NCBI RefSeq assembly: GCF_020150455.1
Contig: NZ_CP083740.1
Coordinates: forward strand, 1,550,001-1,614,000
DNA: 64,000 bases
Source: Bremerella sp. TYQ1
GTDB lineage: Bacteria; Planctomycetota; Planctomycetia; Pirellulales; Pirellulaceae
Direction of reading: 5' to 3'
Both the position numbers and the translations under genes were made by a program. The notes under the pieces were generated by a model. It did no database searches. It was given only the letters and a program-made list of their open reading frames with translations, and was not told where the DNA came from. Shown one piece after another: positions 6,169 to 15,071 of this stretch. Numbering within the stretch: position 1 is the stretch's first letter; each line of letters begins with the position of its first letter.

Positions 6169-7944
6169 GTGGCTGAGCAAAATACTCCTCCCGATTATCT
6201 GGTCGTCGCGCGTCGATATCGGCCGCAGTCGTTCGAAGAACTTGTCGGCCAACAACGTGTTGCCACGGCATTAGGTAATGCGATTTCTCGGAACCGCGTC
6301 GGGCATGCGTACCTGTTTACAGGGGCTCGGGGTGTCGGCAAGACTTCCTCGGCACGAATCTTTGCCAAGGCACTTAACTGTGTTAAAGGGCCAACATCGA
6401 GTCCATGTAACGAGTGCGAGATCTGCCTAAGCGTGACCGCTGGCGAGGATGTCGACGTACTGGAAATCGATGGTGCATCGAACCGCGGTATCGAAGAAAT
6501 TCGCCAACTCCGTGCGAACATCAATGTTCGGCCGAGTCGCGCTCGCTTCAAGATCTACATCATTGACGAAGTGCACATGTTCACCAAGGAAGCGTTCAAT
6601 GCGCTGCTGAAAACCTTGGAAGAACCGCCCGATCATGCGAAGTTTATCTTCTGCACGACGGACCCGGAACGCATTCCGATCACTGTCCTTTCGCGCTGCC
6701 AACGTTTTGATTTTGGTGGGATTCTACCTGAGGATATCGTTGGTCGGCTTCGACACATCGTTGACACGGAAAACGTCCCTGCCGACGAGGAAGCGCTAAA
6801 GCTGATCGCACGTCGTGCCAACGGTTCGATGCGTGACAGCCAATCCCTTTTAGAACAGATCCTCGCGTTCGGCGATTCCGAGATCACAGTTGAATCGGTC
6901 CATCGCCTCCTTGGGACGGCAGACAATCAAAAGATTGTCGACTTGGCTGCCCAAGTTCTTTCGTCGGATGCCGCCAATGCGCTCGCGACGGTTCATTCGG
7001 TGTTTACCGAAGGGGTTGATCCTGGCCAGTTGCTGGAACAACTCTTGCGACTTTTCCGCGATCTCATGGTCCTAGGCTCAGGCGGCTCTGTTGATCTGCT
7101 GCAGACAATTTCGCCCGGCTCCATCGATGAAGCCAAGGGGCTCGCCTCTCAAGCAGGCTTATCGAAACTGTTAGCAGCCGTTCAATGCTTGGACGAAACA
7201 CTCGTTCGACTTCACCGTAGCACGTACGGCCAAGTTCTCGCCGAAGCCGCGGTCGTTCGCTTGTGTCAGTTGGACGACTTGGAAAGCCTCGGCTCGTTGA
7301 TTGCTACGCTGAAGGAAGGGGGCGTTCCCGCCAAAACGCCTTCGGCCACGCCTCGGCCAGCACCGCCTCAAAAAAAAACGCCTGAACCAACCGTAGAAGC
7401 TCCTACGGCACCTCCGACGATTCCGATTCGCCCTGCGGAAAAGCCGCCTGCACAAACGGTTCCAGAACCGCCAACGGCGGCTGAAAATCGACCAACGACT
7501 ACGTCGCTCTCTCCCCCCAAACTGGCAATAACTGAGAAAAATGTTCAATCAGTATGGAAAAAAATCGTCGAAGAGCTGCCAGGGCTTATTGGCGATTATG
7601 CCCGGCAAGGCCACGGCATAGCAATTTCTGGGCCAAAACGACTAGTCGTTGATTTTTTCTCGACGTATAATTCGGCTGTCGAAGCTTTACGACGTCCTCG
7701 GAGTCAGGAAATCCTAGAGAAGGCTTTCCAGGACCTCTGCGGAGACAGCTATACAATCGAGTTTCGCGTTCTCGATGCCCCTAGTGGCAGCCGAAATGCA
7801 GATGCTCATATGTCTCCCGAGCGTTCGGCCCAAGAAGGGCGTCTACGAGCTCGACAACTTGCCGAACAAGACCCATTCGTTCAGAAGGCGATGGACATGT
7901 TCGACGCCGAAGTAACTGGCGTTCGCGACCAAGACGCGGGCTAA
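6169..7944 (+). CDS. dnaX: DNA polymerase III subunits gamma and tau
   Basis: DnaX is the ATPase of the clamp loader. In the 591-aa protein the AAA+ core shows Walker A GARGVGKT (52-59), four zinc-binding cysteines (71, 80, 83, 86), a Walker B/DExx segment IIDEVHM near 133 and the sensor TTDPERIP. A Pro/Thr-rich linker begins near 390, followed by a C-terminal tau domain (about 450-560). The start is GTG 6169 after a GAGGG stretch. An A9 run at 7370-7378 in the linker may generate a shorter gamma form. The gene sits in the conserved order SRP RNA-dnaX-ybaB-recR. Confidence 0.96.
   Translation: MAEQNTPPDYLVVARRYRPQSFEELVGQQRVATALGNAISRNRVGHAYLFTGARGVGKTSSARIFAKALNCVKGPTSSPCNECEICLSVTAGEDVDVLEIDGASNRGIEEIRQLRANINVRPSRARFKIYIIDEVHMFTKEAFNALLKTLEEPPDHAKFIFCTTDPERIPITVLSRCQRFDFGGILPEDIVGRLRHIVDTENVPADEEALKLIARRANGSMRDSQSLLEQILAFGDSEITVESVHRLLGTADNQKIVDLAAQVLSSDAANALATVHSVFTEGVDPGQLLEQLLRLFRDLMVLGSGGSVDLLQTISPGSIDEAKGLASQAGLSKLLAAVQCLDETLVRLHRSTYGQVLAEAAVVRLCQLDDLESLGSLIATLKEGGVPAKTPSATPRPAPPQKKTPEPTVEAPTAPPTIPIRPAEKPPAQTVPEPPTAAENRPTTTSLSPPKLAITEKNVQSVWKKIVEELPGLIGDYARQGHGIAISGPKRLVVDFFSTYNSAVEALRRPRSQEILEKAFQDLCGDSYTIEFRVLDAPSGSRNADAHMSPERSAQEGRLRARQLAEQDPFVQKAMDMFDAEVTGVRDQDAG
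7370..7408 (+). promoter_or_regulatory. Candidate slippage/frameshift site producing DnaX gamma
   Basis: Nine consecutive A residues (7370-7378) span codons 401-404. One inserted A, or a -1 shift, leads to Asn-Ala-stop at TGA 7383-7385, giving a protein of about 405 aa that keeps the clamp-loader domains. One deleted A also reaches a stop within about six codons. A perfect 6-bp hairpin (7391-7396/7403-7408) follows 13 nt after the slippery heptamer. Thermus uses A9 transcriptional slippage in dnaX and E. coli uses A AAA AAG ribosomal frameshifting; which applies here is unknown. Confidence 0.6.
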
Positions 7945-8130
7945 TAATTTTCGCGTTGGCACGAATTTCGCATGTAAGGGAGGGTTCATCCTGACCTACA
8001 CTTTGCCATGGTTAGGTGCCGTATTGCCATTTGTGGCGATGCCTTGCGAGTTTCCTCAGGTTAGCAGTCGCTGATTGGGGGTCAGGCACTTGGTAACTCG
8101 TGTTTGTCGAACAAAGAAGGAGAGATGTCC

Positions 8131-8478
8131 GTGTTCAAAAATCTTGGCAACATTGCCGGCATGATGCAGCAAGCTCAACAAGTCGGGCAAGAGATGAAAG
8201 CGATGCAGGAAGAACTCCGCAACAAACGTGTGGAAGGAACTGCAGGCGCCGGCTTAGTAAAAGCGGTTTGCACCGGACATGGCGAGCTGGTCAGCATCAC
8301 CATTGATCCCCAGTTGATCACCGATGGCGATAAAGACCTGATCGAAGAGTTGATCCCTCAAGCGGTCAACGATGCTCAAGCCAAAGGTAAGCAGCTTCAT
8401 CAGGAAATGATGCAGTCGGTTACTAGCGGGTTGAACGTACCAGGGCTCGACCAGGCACTAAGCCAGTTTGGCCAGTAG
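8131..8478 (+). CDS. ybaB: YbaB/EbfC nucleoid-associated protein
   Basis: The 115-aa protein fits the YbaB/EbfC family: a short N-terminal segment (MFKNLGNIAGMMQQAQQ), a Met/Gln-rich helix, a central beta sheet (VEGTAGAGLVKAVCTGHGEL then SITIDPQL) and a C-terminal helix. Family members are dimeric DNA-binding proteins of the nucleoid. GTG 8131 is chosen because AGGAG lies 8 nt before it and it gives the usual N-terminus; ATG 8125 is too close to that site. It lies between dnaX and recR, as in many bacteria. Confidence 0.93.
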   Translation: MFKNLGNIAGMMQQAQQVGQEMKAMQEELRNKRVEGTAGAGLVKAVCTGHGELVSITIDPQLITDGDKDLIEELIPQAVNDAQAKGKQLHQEMMQSVTSGLNVPGLDQALSQFGQ

Positions 8479-8533
8479 ATAATTCAGGGCAGGATTTGCC
8501 CACAGGAAATACAAAGCGGAAGGAGCGAAGTGA

Positions 8534-9133
8534 ATGGCGCAGCTGACTGAATCTGTAGTTCGTTTGATCGACCAGTTATCCAAGCTGCCAGGCATCGGCC
8601 GTAAAAGTGCCGAGCGTGTTGCCTATCATATCCTCCGCGTTCCTACCGACGAAGCGATGGGACTTTCGGATGCAATTCGGGACGTCAAACAAAACGTTCG
8701 CTATTGCAGCCAGTGTTTCAATTTGTCGGAAGGGGAACTCTGCACGATCTGCCAAGACCCGCAACGCGATGCTTCGCTGCTGTGCGTTGTGGAACAGCCC
8801 CGCGATTTGATTGCCTTGGAACAGTCAGGCGTTTTCCCTGGCGTGTACCACGTTTTGCTCGGCCGGATTGCACCTCTGGAAGGTGTCGGCCCCGACCAGC
8901 TAACGATCGACGCACTTGTATCGCGCGTTACTAAAGGTGAGATACGTGAGGTGGTCATGGCGACAAATCCAACCACCGAAGGAGACGGAACGGCACTGCA
9001 CATTTCAAGCTTGCTGTCCGAGTTCCCAGTTAAGTTGACACGATTGGCTCGAGGCGTGACCGCCGGAAGCGTCCTCGAATTCGCCAACAAAGAAGTGCTT
9101 GCCGATGCCATGACCGGCCGCCAGGCACTTTAA
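8534..9133 (+). CDS. recR: Recombination protein RecR
   Basis: RecR acts with RecF/RecO to load RecA at gaps. In the 199-aa protein, the helix-hairpin-helix motif is LSKLPGIGRKSAERVAYHIL (about 15-34), the Cys4 zinc finger is CSQCFNLSEGELCTIC (about 57-72), and a Toprim domain follows (LLCVVEQPRDLIALEQSG through ATNPTTEGDGTA). A strong GGAAGGAG precedes ATG 8534. It is the last gene of the dnaX-ybaB-recR group, with rpoN 66 bp further on. Confidence 0.97.
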   Translation: MAQLTESVVRLIDQLSKLPGIGRKSAERVAYHILRVPTDEAMGLSDAIRDVKQNVRYCSQCFNLSEGELCTICQDPQRDASLLCVVEQPRDLIALEQSGVFPGVYHVLLGRIAPLEGVGPDQLTIDALVSRVTKGEIREVVMATNPTTEGDGTALHISSLLSEFPVKLTRLARGVTAGSVLEFANKEVLADAMTGRQAL

Positions 9134-9199
9134 AACCGGATCCGTCGGGTCCACCCAACACCGGCAAACCACTTCCCAACAGCTATCGGAATCATTCCC

Positions 9200-10678
9200 A
9201 TGAGAATGTCCTTCGGTCTTGAACAGAAAATGGTCCAGAAGCAGGTTCTGGCTCCACGGATGATTCAATCCATGGAGATCCTGCAACTGCCAGTTCTGGC
9301 CCTTCAAGAGAAGATCGAGCAGGAGATGAACGAGAATCCGATGCTCGAAGTCCAAGAGCAGGATGGTAGCGATACCGAAGATTCTCCACGAGAAGAGCCA
9401 GATGCTCCTGCCGATTCAGAGCAAGAGTTCGTCGTTGAAGATGGCAAAGATAACGCCGACGACTTCGAACGCTTGTTGGAAATGGATCAGCAGTATCCCG
9501 ACACCTTCGATGAACGGCCCCAGCGATCGTCGGGCCAAATGGAAGAAGACGCCGAGCGCCGTATGGATGCTTTGGCGAACGTCCAATCGCGCCCTGAAAC
9601 TTTGCAAGACCACCTGGAACACCAGTTGGCTGAACTGTCGATCGAACCGATCGTTCGTGAATGGGCCGAGCGGATCATCTCGGCACTCGACTCCAATGGC
9701 TATCTCACGACAAGCCTCGAAGACTTATTGCCGGCCGACGCCGACGACGAATTGAAAGACATCGCCCAAGAAGCACTTCATGTCGTTCAATCGTTGGAAC
9801 CTGCCGGCGTTGGTGCGCGGGATCTGCGTGAATGCCTGCTGTTACAAATCGATCCATCGCGTATGTTCTTTGACGAACTCCGTACGTTGATCATGAATCA
9901 CCTGGAAGACCTTCGTGACAATCGACTTCCACAGATTCAGAAAGCGACCGGCTTTTCGATCGAGCGGATTCAAGCGGCGTGGAGCGAGATGCGCCGCCTC
10001 GATCCTAAACCAGGTTCGATCTACAACGATGCTCATGTCGCCAATGTCATTCCTGACTTGATGCTGGATATCGACGAAGATGGGAAGTACATCGTTCAAG
10101 CCGAAGACCGAGACATTCCGCAGTTGCGAATCAGCAACTACTACCGCGAACGCCTTTCCAGCCCGACGGCTACTCGGGAAGAAAAGGAGTTCATCAAGCG
10201 TAAACTTAACGCAGCTCAGTGGCTGATCGATGCTATTGTCCAGCGTCAAAACACGCTTAGCCGTGTTGCTCAAGCCATTGTCGACTATCAGAAAGAATTT
10301 ATCGACAACGGCCCTGAGTACATCACGCCTTTGAAGATGCAACAGATTGCCGACCAAGTGGGTGTGCACGTCACAACGGTCAGTCGTGCCGTGGACGACA
10401 AGTACATTCAGACCCCGCGTGGTATCTTCCCCCTTAAAGCGTTTTTCGCTGGCGGTACCGTCAACGAAGCTGGCGAGGAAGTGACGTGGGATCAGATTCG
10501 ATTACGTCTACAGGAAGTGATCGATAACGAAGACAAAGCAAAGCCACTTTCCGACGACGATCTGGTCAAGAAGCTGAAAGACAATGGCTTGAACGTGGCC
10601 CGTCGTACGGTGACGAAGTATCGCAAAAAGATGGGCATTCCAAGTTCTCGCCAGCGCCGTGACTGGTCGAAGAAATAG
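9200..10678 (+). CDS. rpoN: RNA polymerase sigma-54 factor
   Basis: The 492-aa protein has the sigma-54 layout. Region I (about 5-50) carries the Gln/Leu-rich activator-response segment (QKQVLAPRMIQSMEILQLP). An acidic region II (55-105) follows, then the core-binding domain (about 115-320). A helix-turn-helix begins near 385 (MQQIADQVGVHVTTVSRAV), and the RpoN box for -24 recognition is ARRTVTKYRKKMG near the C-terminus. Transcription with it needs AAA+ activators. The start may be ATG 9200 or 9206. A strong terminator follows. Confidence 0.96.
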   Translation: MRMSFGLEQKMVQKQVLAPRMIQSMEILQLPVLALQEKIEQEMNENPMLEVQEQDGSDTEDSPREEPDAPADSEQEFVVEDGKDNADDFERLLEMDQQYPDTFDERPQRSSGQMEEDAERRMDALANVQSRPETLQDHLEHQLAELSIEPIVREWAERIISALDSNGYLTTSLEDLLPADADDELKDIAQEALHVVQSLEPAGVGARDLRECLLLQIDPSRMFFDELRTLIMNHLEDLRDNRLPQIQKATGFSIERIQAAWSEMRRLDPKPGSIYNDAHVANVIPDLMLDIDEDGKYIVQAEDRDIPQLRISNYYRERLSSPTATREEKEFIKRKLNAAQWLIDAIVQRQNTLSRVAQAIVDYQKEFIDNGPEYITPLKMQQIADQVGVHVTTVSRAVDDKYIQTPRGIFPLKAFFAGGTVNEAGEEVTWDQIRLRLQEVIDNEDKAKPLSDDDLVKKLKDNGLNVARRTVTKYRKKMGIPSSRQRRDWSKK

Positions 10679-10714
10679 GTTTTTGCTCTAGCCGACATCC
10701 GTCGATCCAACTTG

Positions 10715-10742
10715 CCCTCGCGTTTCAACGCGAGGGTTTTTC
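10715..10742 (+). terminator. Rho-independent terminator of rpoN
   Basis: CCCTCGCG (10715-10722) pairs with CGCGAGGG (10729-10736), loop TTTCAA, then TTTTTT. Confidence 0.93.
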
Positions 10743-11054
10743 ATGCGCTACAGATACCGGGTCGATCCGATTGTAGGGCCTATGCTTAGCGGTCCGATTG
10801 CATCGCTCGAAACGGTTGTTCGACATCCCGACAAAGCACTTATCTGATCCCCCTCAAGAGTACGATGCCATGAACAACGACAATTCGCGTTGTACTCGCT
10901 AGCACGGCAATCCCGCTAGCACGAGTCGTCGCGGTTTTTCCTGTTGCGATGGCTGCCGCTACGGAAGCAATCGCGAGCTCGATTCGTTTTCCACGTCGCT
11001 CATAGAGCGCGTCCAAGCACGCCATTTGGTTGCGGTTGCCGAAAGGAATCAGAC
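10743..11054. other. Intergenic region upstream of the outer-membrane gene cluster
   Basis: There is no gene. It contains the direct repeat CGCTAGCACG twice (10898-10907 and 10914-10923), flanked by ACTCG and CGAGT, giving a small nested inverted repeat that might be an operator. AAAGGA just before 11055 is the ribosome binding site of the next gene. Confidence 0.4.
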
Positions 11055-12221
11055 ATGAAATTGCGCCACATCCTTGTCGCGGGGGTTACATGGATTTGTG
11101 CGACGTGGAGCATTACAGCTCAGGCGGACGAAGTCTTCCGTCCTCTGTACATGGCTCAGGCGAGTGGCGTTCAGCCTATCTCGTTTGAGAATCTCGACAA
11201 CTTAAGCGACACATCACTCTCGAATGCTTCGACCGAATATCCAGCCGCAGCGCCCGGCTATAGTTATGCCACTTGTCGATCGGGTTGGCGGGTCGGGGTG
11301 GAAGCGACGTTTCTCGCGCCGATGGGTGGCAATCAACTCAGCTACAGCTTTGTCGATGTTCCGAACGGTACGACTGAGAGTTTCTCAACCGACGCAAATG
11401 GGATCGATGGACTTGTTCCAGCGCCTCGTTTGTGGATGAGTTACGTCTGTGACAACGGCTGGGGAGTTCAGTTCCGCTACTGGGAGCTCAACACCAGCTC
11501 GAACTACAACAACCCGTTCATTCCATTTTCAGCTCCGTCGGTTTTCAGCGGTGACACGTTCGGTTTTACTTCAGGAACGAACTTGGAGATGTACGCTCTC
11601 GATTTAGAGCTCGTCAAAGAGTTTTGCTTCTACGACTGGAACATGGTCGGAACGTTTGGCTATCGCCATGCACTACGCGATACCAACGAGGCGATCAGTT
11701 TCCAAAGCCTCGTTCAGCGACCAGCTGGATCTGGTGGTGGAACTGCTTTCTTTACGGGAGCCACGTCAGGTATCGCTGTCTTCGAAGGAGACGGCCTGAC
11801 GTTTTCGCTATCTGGCTATCGCTGCTCGAATTGCTGCTACGGATTGCAGTGGTTCTGGAATGCACGTACCTCGGTACTGTTTGGCGACACCTACGCAGGT
11901 GCATTGGCACACGCACAGCTGTTAAGCCCTGCCGGAGATGCAACGGAAACGACCGGGGGCCTTGCCGGGGCATCCGATTCACTTTGGATCGCCGAGTTCC
12001 AAGTGGGTGCTCAGTGGAGCACTCAGCTGAAGTGCATTCCTGGTCGCTTCTTCGCTCGAGGCGCCTTCGAGTATCAGCACTGGGGTGAAATGGGAGGTGC
12101 CGCAGGTGCCACGGCAACCGTTGGCGAATTGAACGTTGGCGAATTGACGGTGAATTCGCTCGCTCCATCCGATTCGCTGGATCTGGTTGGTTTTGCAATT
12201 TCGACCGGTATCGTTTGGTAG
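11055..12221 (+). CDS. BBP7-like outer-membrane beta-barrel protein
   Basis: The 388-aa product begins with a Sec signal peptide (MKLRHILVAGVTWICATWSI, cleavage near AQA-DEV). The mature part alternates short hydrophobic beta strands with Gly/Ser/Asn-rich loops (WRVGVEATFLAPMGGNQLSY; YGLQWFWNARTSVLFG) and ends in an aromatic terminal strand (GFAISTGIVW), typical of Omp85-inserted barrels. It resembles the BBP7/Lpg1974-like barrels common in planctomycetes. ATG 11055 follows AAAGGA. It is the first gene of a likely three-gene operon with the next barrel (58 bp later) and the C39 peptidase. Confidence 0.72.
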   Translation: MKLRHILVAGVTWICATWSITAQADEVFRPLYMAQASGVQPISFENLDNLSDTSLSNASTEYPAAAPGYSYATCRSGWRVGVEATFLAPMGGNQLSYSFVDVPNGTTESFSTDANGIDGLVPAPRLWMSYVCDNGWGVQFRYWELNTSSNYNNPFIPFSAPSVFSGDTFGFTSGTNLEMYALDLELVKEFCFYDWNMVGTFGYRHALRDTNEAISFQSLVQRPAGSGGGTAFFTGATSGIAVFEGDGLTFSLSGYRCSNCCYGLQWFWNARTSVLFGDTYAGALAHAQLLSPAGDATETTGGLAGASDSLWIAEFQVGAQWSTQLKCIPGRFFARGAFEYQHWGEMGGAAGATATVGELNVGELTVNSLAPSDSLDLVGFAISTGIVW

Positions 12222-12279
12222 TTCCCGTTCTCAGAAGTCTCAGTCCCACGCCAAGATCGCTTCCTGAAGGATCGATAGG

Positions 12280-13449
12280 ATGACGCGACAACAAATTACA
12301 TGCGAATGCCTACGCTGGTTCGTACGCGGAACAGTTACCGCGATGCTTGCTGGTCTGGCAATCTTGGCAATCCCAAGTCAAACCGCACAGGCGCAGTGGC
12401 CAGATCAACCGTCGCCGGTATGGCAAGCAGACGAACCGTTGTTCGTCGCGTCGCACTTCGAAGATCCTTCCCTTACTTGGCAGTATGGTTCAGAAACGAT
12501 CATGCCGGTATCGGCTTTGCAAGAGCCTGGCCCATTACCTCCGCCACTGCCCGAAATCCCAAGGACCGGCAAAGTCGAACTGGTCGATCCTCCGGTCCGC
12601 GACGATCAGGAATATGGTGAAGAACTGGAAGACTTCAACATCCAGTTCCTCCGCACAGCAAGCGTGCTGTTGCAGCCCGGCCAATGGCAAATGGACCTCG
12701 GTCTGGTTTATGCCAAAGACGATTACGACTTCCCAATTACACTGAATCCATCCGGCGTAGCACGTGCTGACATTCGTCGTCGATCGCTCTTCGTTCCTTT
12801 CGCCCTACGGTATGGGTTAACCGACAGGATTCAACTTTCCGGGAGCCTCCCCATTGGCTGGTCACATCAGGAAGTCTCTTCGCTGGGACTCTTCGATGAA
12901 ACCAACTCAAGCGGCGGTATCGGTGACTTGGAGCTTGGCGTAAACCTTCTCTGTCGAGAAGGCTGTTACGGTTACTCTCCCGACGTCATCCTCAGTTTCG
13001 GTCTGACCGCGCCAACTGGCGACGCCGAATACTTGGTCGACGGCATCTCGCAAGCGACGCTTTCCAACGGTGTTTGGGCTCCTTCCGCACAGCTCCTTTT
13101 CATTCAGCGGTACGATCCCATTATTTACTTTTATGGGGTCGGTTATCGCTATCAGGCCAAGCGGCAGTTTGGTGACATCGATGTGCGATACGGGCATCAG
13201 TTCACTTACAACTTTGGTGTCGGCTTCGCGGTGAATGATCGGATTACGCTAAGCACTGCATTCCTGGGGCTTTATCAAACCGAAACCGAAGTCGATGGGT
13301 TGGGCGTGCCTGGTTCGATGCGAGAATTGATGCGTCTTCGCTTTGCAGCGACCACTTACCGCTGCGAACGCATTATCGAACCATTTGCAGAAATTGGCAT
13401 GACCGATGATGCTGCTGACGCCGTCGTTGGCATCGTGTGGACGCTTTAA
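12280..13449 (+). CDS. FapF-like outer-membrane beta-barrel transporter
   Basis: The 389-aa product has a long N-region and signal peptide ending near AQAQ, a Pro-rich linker (LPPPLPEIP), then a barrel. The barrel contains VLLQPGQWQMDLGLVYAKDDY, LRYGLTDRIQLSGSLPIGW and repeated amphipathic strands. This pattern is that of the 'transporter' barrels related to FapF and PF13557 (read by eye). FapF exports amyloid subunits across the outer membrane in Pseudomonas. The next gene, 21 bp downstream, encodes a C39-like peptidase (FapD-like), which strengthens the analogy. Export of the small protein at 14275-14682 is an inference. Confidence 0.62.
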   Translation: MTRQQITCECLRWFVRGTVTAMLAGLAILAIPSQTAQAQWPDQPSPVWQADEPLFVASHFEDPSLTWQYGSETIMPVSALQEPGPLPPPLPEIPRTGKVELVDPPVRDDQEYGEELEDFNIQFLRTASVLLQPGQWQMDLGLVYAKDDYDFPITLNPSGVARADIRRRSLFVPFALRYGLTDRIQLSGSLPIGWSHQEVSSLGLFDETNSSGGIGDLELGVNLLCREGCYGYSPDVILSFGLTAPTGDAEYLVDGISQATLSNGVWAPSAQLLFIQRYDPIIYFYGVGYRYQAKRQFGDIDVRYGHQFTYNFGVGFAVNDRITLSTAFLGLYQTETEVDGLGVPGSMRELMRLRFAATTYRCERIIEPFAEIGMTDDAADAVVGIVWTL

Positions 13450-13470
13450 AGAGAACTGGGAGCCAATTCC

Positions 13471-14190
13471 TTGAACCAGCTCACGCTCTCCAAATCGATC
13501 GTTCTGGCAATCACCCTACTCGGGCCAGCATTGCTGACCAGTACGGCGTGGGCTCAATTGGGTCCTCCGGTTCGTAACGCCGAAAGAACGATCCAAGCGC
13601 ACGCACGATCTTGGAAAGCCATACGCGATCAAAACATCGTTAAGCAGCAGCGTGACTACTCTTGCGGAGCGGCTGCTCTGGCAACAATCTGCCGCTATTA
13701 CTGGGGCGACCCCGTCACGGAAAACCAGGTTCTCAACGTCGTACAGAAGAACTTGAAACGGGATGAACTGAAAGAACGATTCGAAAACGGTCTGGCGATT
13801 TCTGACCTTCGTTTGGCTGCCGTTAAGCTTGGTTACCTTTCCACGATTGGGAGGCTAAGCATGGAGGAACTTCAAAAAGTCAAAATCCCCATCATTGTCG
13901 CCATTCGCCTGGAAGAAACGAATCACTTTGTCGTCGTTCGTGGTCTCGCGAACGGCTGGGTATTTCTGGCCGATCCTGCCCGAGGCAATCTGAGAATTCC
14001 ACAATTTGAATTCGAGCGGATCTGGATCGAAAACGCCGTACTTGCGGTTGTCCAAAAAGGAAAAGCGACGTCCGATGTCTCTCGGCTTGGCGTCACCAAC
14101 GAAGAAATGTCTCGTGGCTGGGTCGACGATCAGATCATCCGAACGTTTCCTGAAAAAACGTTCCGCATGCCGACCCCAGGCTTCCCTTAA
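13471..14190 (+). CDS. Secreted C39-type (double-glycine) peptidase, FapD-like
   Basis: The 239-aa protein starts at TTG 13471 after GGGAG and has a signal peptide ending near AWAQ. The papain-like C39 site is visible: Gln59/60, Cys65 in RDYSCGAAALATICRYYW, His152 in TNHFVVVRG and Asp168 in FLADPARGN. There is no ABC transporter domain, so it is a stand-alone peptidase, like FapD, rather than a bacteriocin exporter. It probably acts in the periplasm on a substrate with a double-glycine-like leader. It is last in the barrel-barrel-peptidase operon and faces the candidate substrate gene. Confidence 0.8.
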   Translation: MNQLTLSKSIVLAITLLGPALLTSTAWAQLGPPVRNAERTIQAHARSWKAIRDQNIVKQQRDYSCGAAALATICRYYWGDPVTENQVLNVVQKNLKRDELKERFENGLAISDLRLAAVKLGYLSTIGRLSMEELQKVKIPIIVAIRLEETNHFVVVRGLANGWVFLADPARGNLRIPQFEFERIWIENAVLAVVQKGKATSDVSRLGVTNEEMSRGWVDDQIIRTFPEKTFRMPTPGFP

Positions 14191-14214
14191 CGGTCGTTCC
14201 ATCATTTCAGAAAT

Positions 14215-14252
14215 AAAAAAAGCCGCGTCGCGAATTGCGATGCGGCTTTTTT
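14215..14252. terminator. Bidirectional terminator between the peptidase and the small secreted protein
   Basis: AGCCGC-G-TCGC pairs with GCGA-T-GCGGCT, flanked by A6 on the left and T6 on the right, so it can end transcripts from both strands. Confidence 0.9.
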
Positions 14253-14274
14253 ATTGCCTGAGTGAATCAGTCGC

Positions 14275-14682
14275 TTAGCGTCCAGCGAACGACCACGAGC
14301 TACCCACAGCGTAGGTACCAAAGTCGATCGAGTTGCCACCAAGGACGCGGCCATTACGACCAAAGACAGTGTTGGTGATCGTGAAACCGGTTTGGCTGCT
14401 ATTGCCACCGGCAGCGAAGTCACGACCACGACCGAAATCGCCAGCGGCGTATCCGGTGGTCTGCGTCGAACGCAGGAAGTTCGATTGGCCATAGCCAAAA
14501 GCGATCGCGAACGTACCACGAACCTTCTTGCCTTCTTCGTCACTCATCGAATCGAGTCCACCCAGACCGATCGAAGCGAGCGTCGCTTGGTCGATGTTTC
14601 CAGCGGGCTCAGCGGCTCGCGATTCCGATACCAAAGCGAAGGAAGCCAAAGCAACTGCGAACAGACATGCAAACGTTTTCAT
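14275..14682 (-). CDS. Small secreted Gly/Asn/Phe-rich protein with double-glycine-like leader
   Basis: The 135-aa product starts at ATG 14682 with GGAG 8 nt upstream. Residues 1-24 are a Sec signal peptide (ending SRAA). Residues 34-56 (LASIGLGGLDSMSDEEGKKV then RG) resemble double-glycine-type leaders. The remainder is low-complexity, rich in G, N, S, Q and aromatic residues, with FG-type motifs (FAIAFGYGQ, GDFGRGRDFAAGG, NTVFGRNG, SWSFAGR), a composition shared with amyloid-forming and matrix proteins. It converges on the C39 peptidase gene. A role as its substrate is inference from leader and position. Confidence 0.68.
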   Translation of the reverse strand: MKTFACLFAVALASFALVSESRAAEPAGNIDQATLASIGLGGLDSMSDEEGKKVRGTFAIAFGYGQSNFLRSTQTTGYAAGDFGRGRDFAAGGNSSQTGFTITNTVFGRNGRVLGGNSIDFGTYAVGSSWSFAGR

Positions 14683-15071
14683 TGAAATTCTCCAACACGA
14701 ACTGACCGGGCAGTTTCAGGCACGACCTCACCAGTTGAGATCCCCCCTGAGTGACTGAAAAATACTGCATCAGTCCCGATTGTAATTACGGTGCTGGATA
14801 TATCGATGGATAAAAATGTACGAATTACTCAGATTTTAGGGGTTAGATACCCCATCATCTCTACGGCATTTTCAGCCATACGTGGAAGCGAGAAATCCAC
14901 GCAAGACAAACCATAAGCCCAGACAAAATAAACACTTACGCATACATGCGAAGCTTTGCCAGGGATTCAGAGATACTCGACGGGCTGAAGAGAGCACGTG
15001 CCGAGTCGTTTTCCCGGAACTAAATTGTTCCGATCAACCCATCCTAATCACACGATCTGGAATGGGAATGC
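14683..15071. other. Intergenic region upstream of the small secreted protein
   Basis: This 389-bp AT-richer stretch holds no plausible gene. It should contain the minus-strand promoter for the gene at 14682 and the 3' end of the phosphatase gene on the same strand. I see no clear terminator or repeat. Confidence 0.5.
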
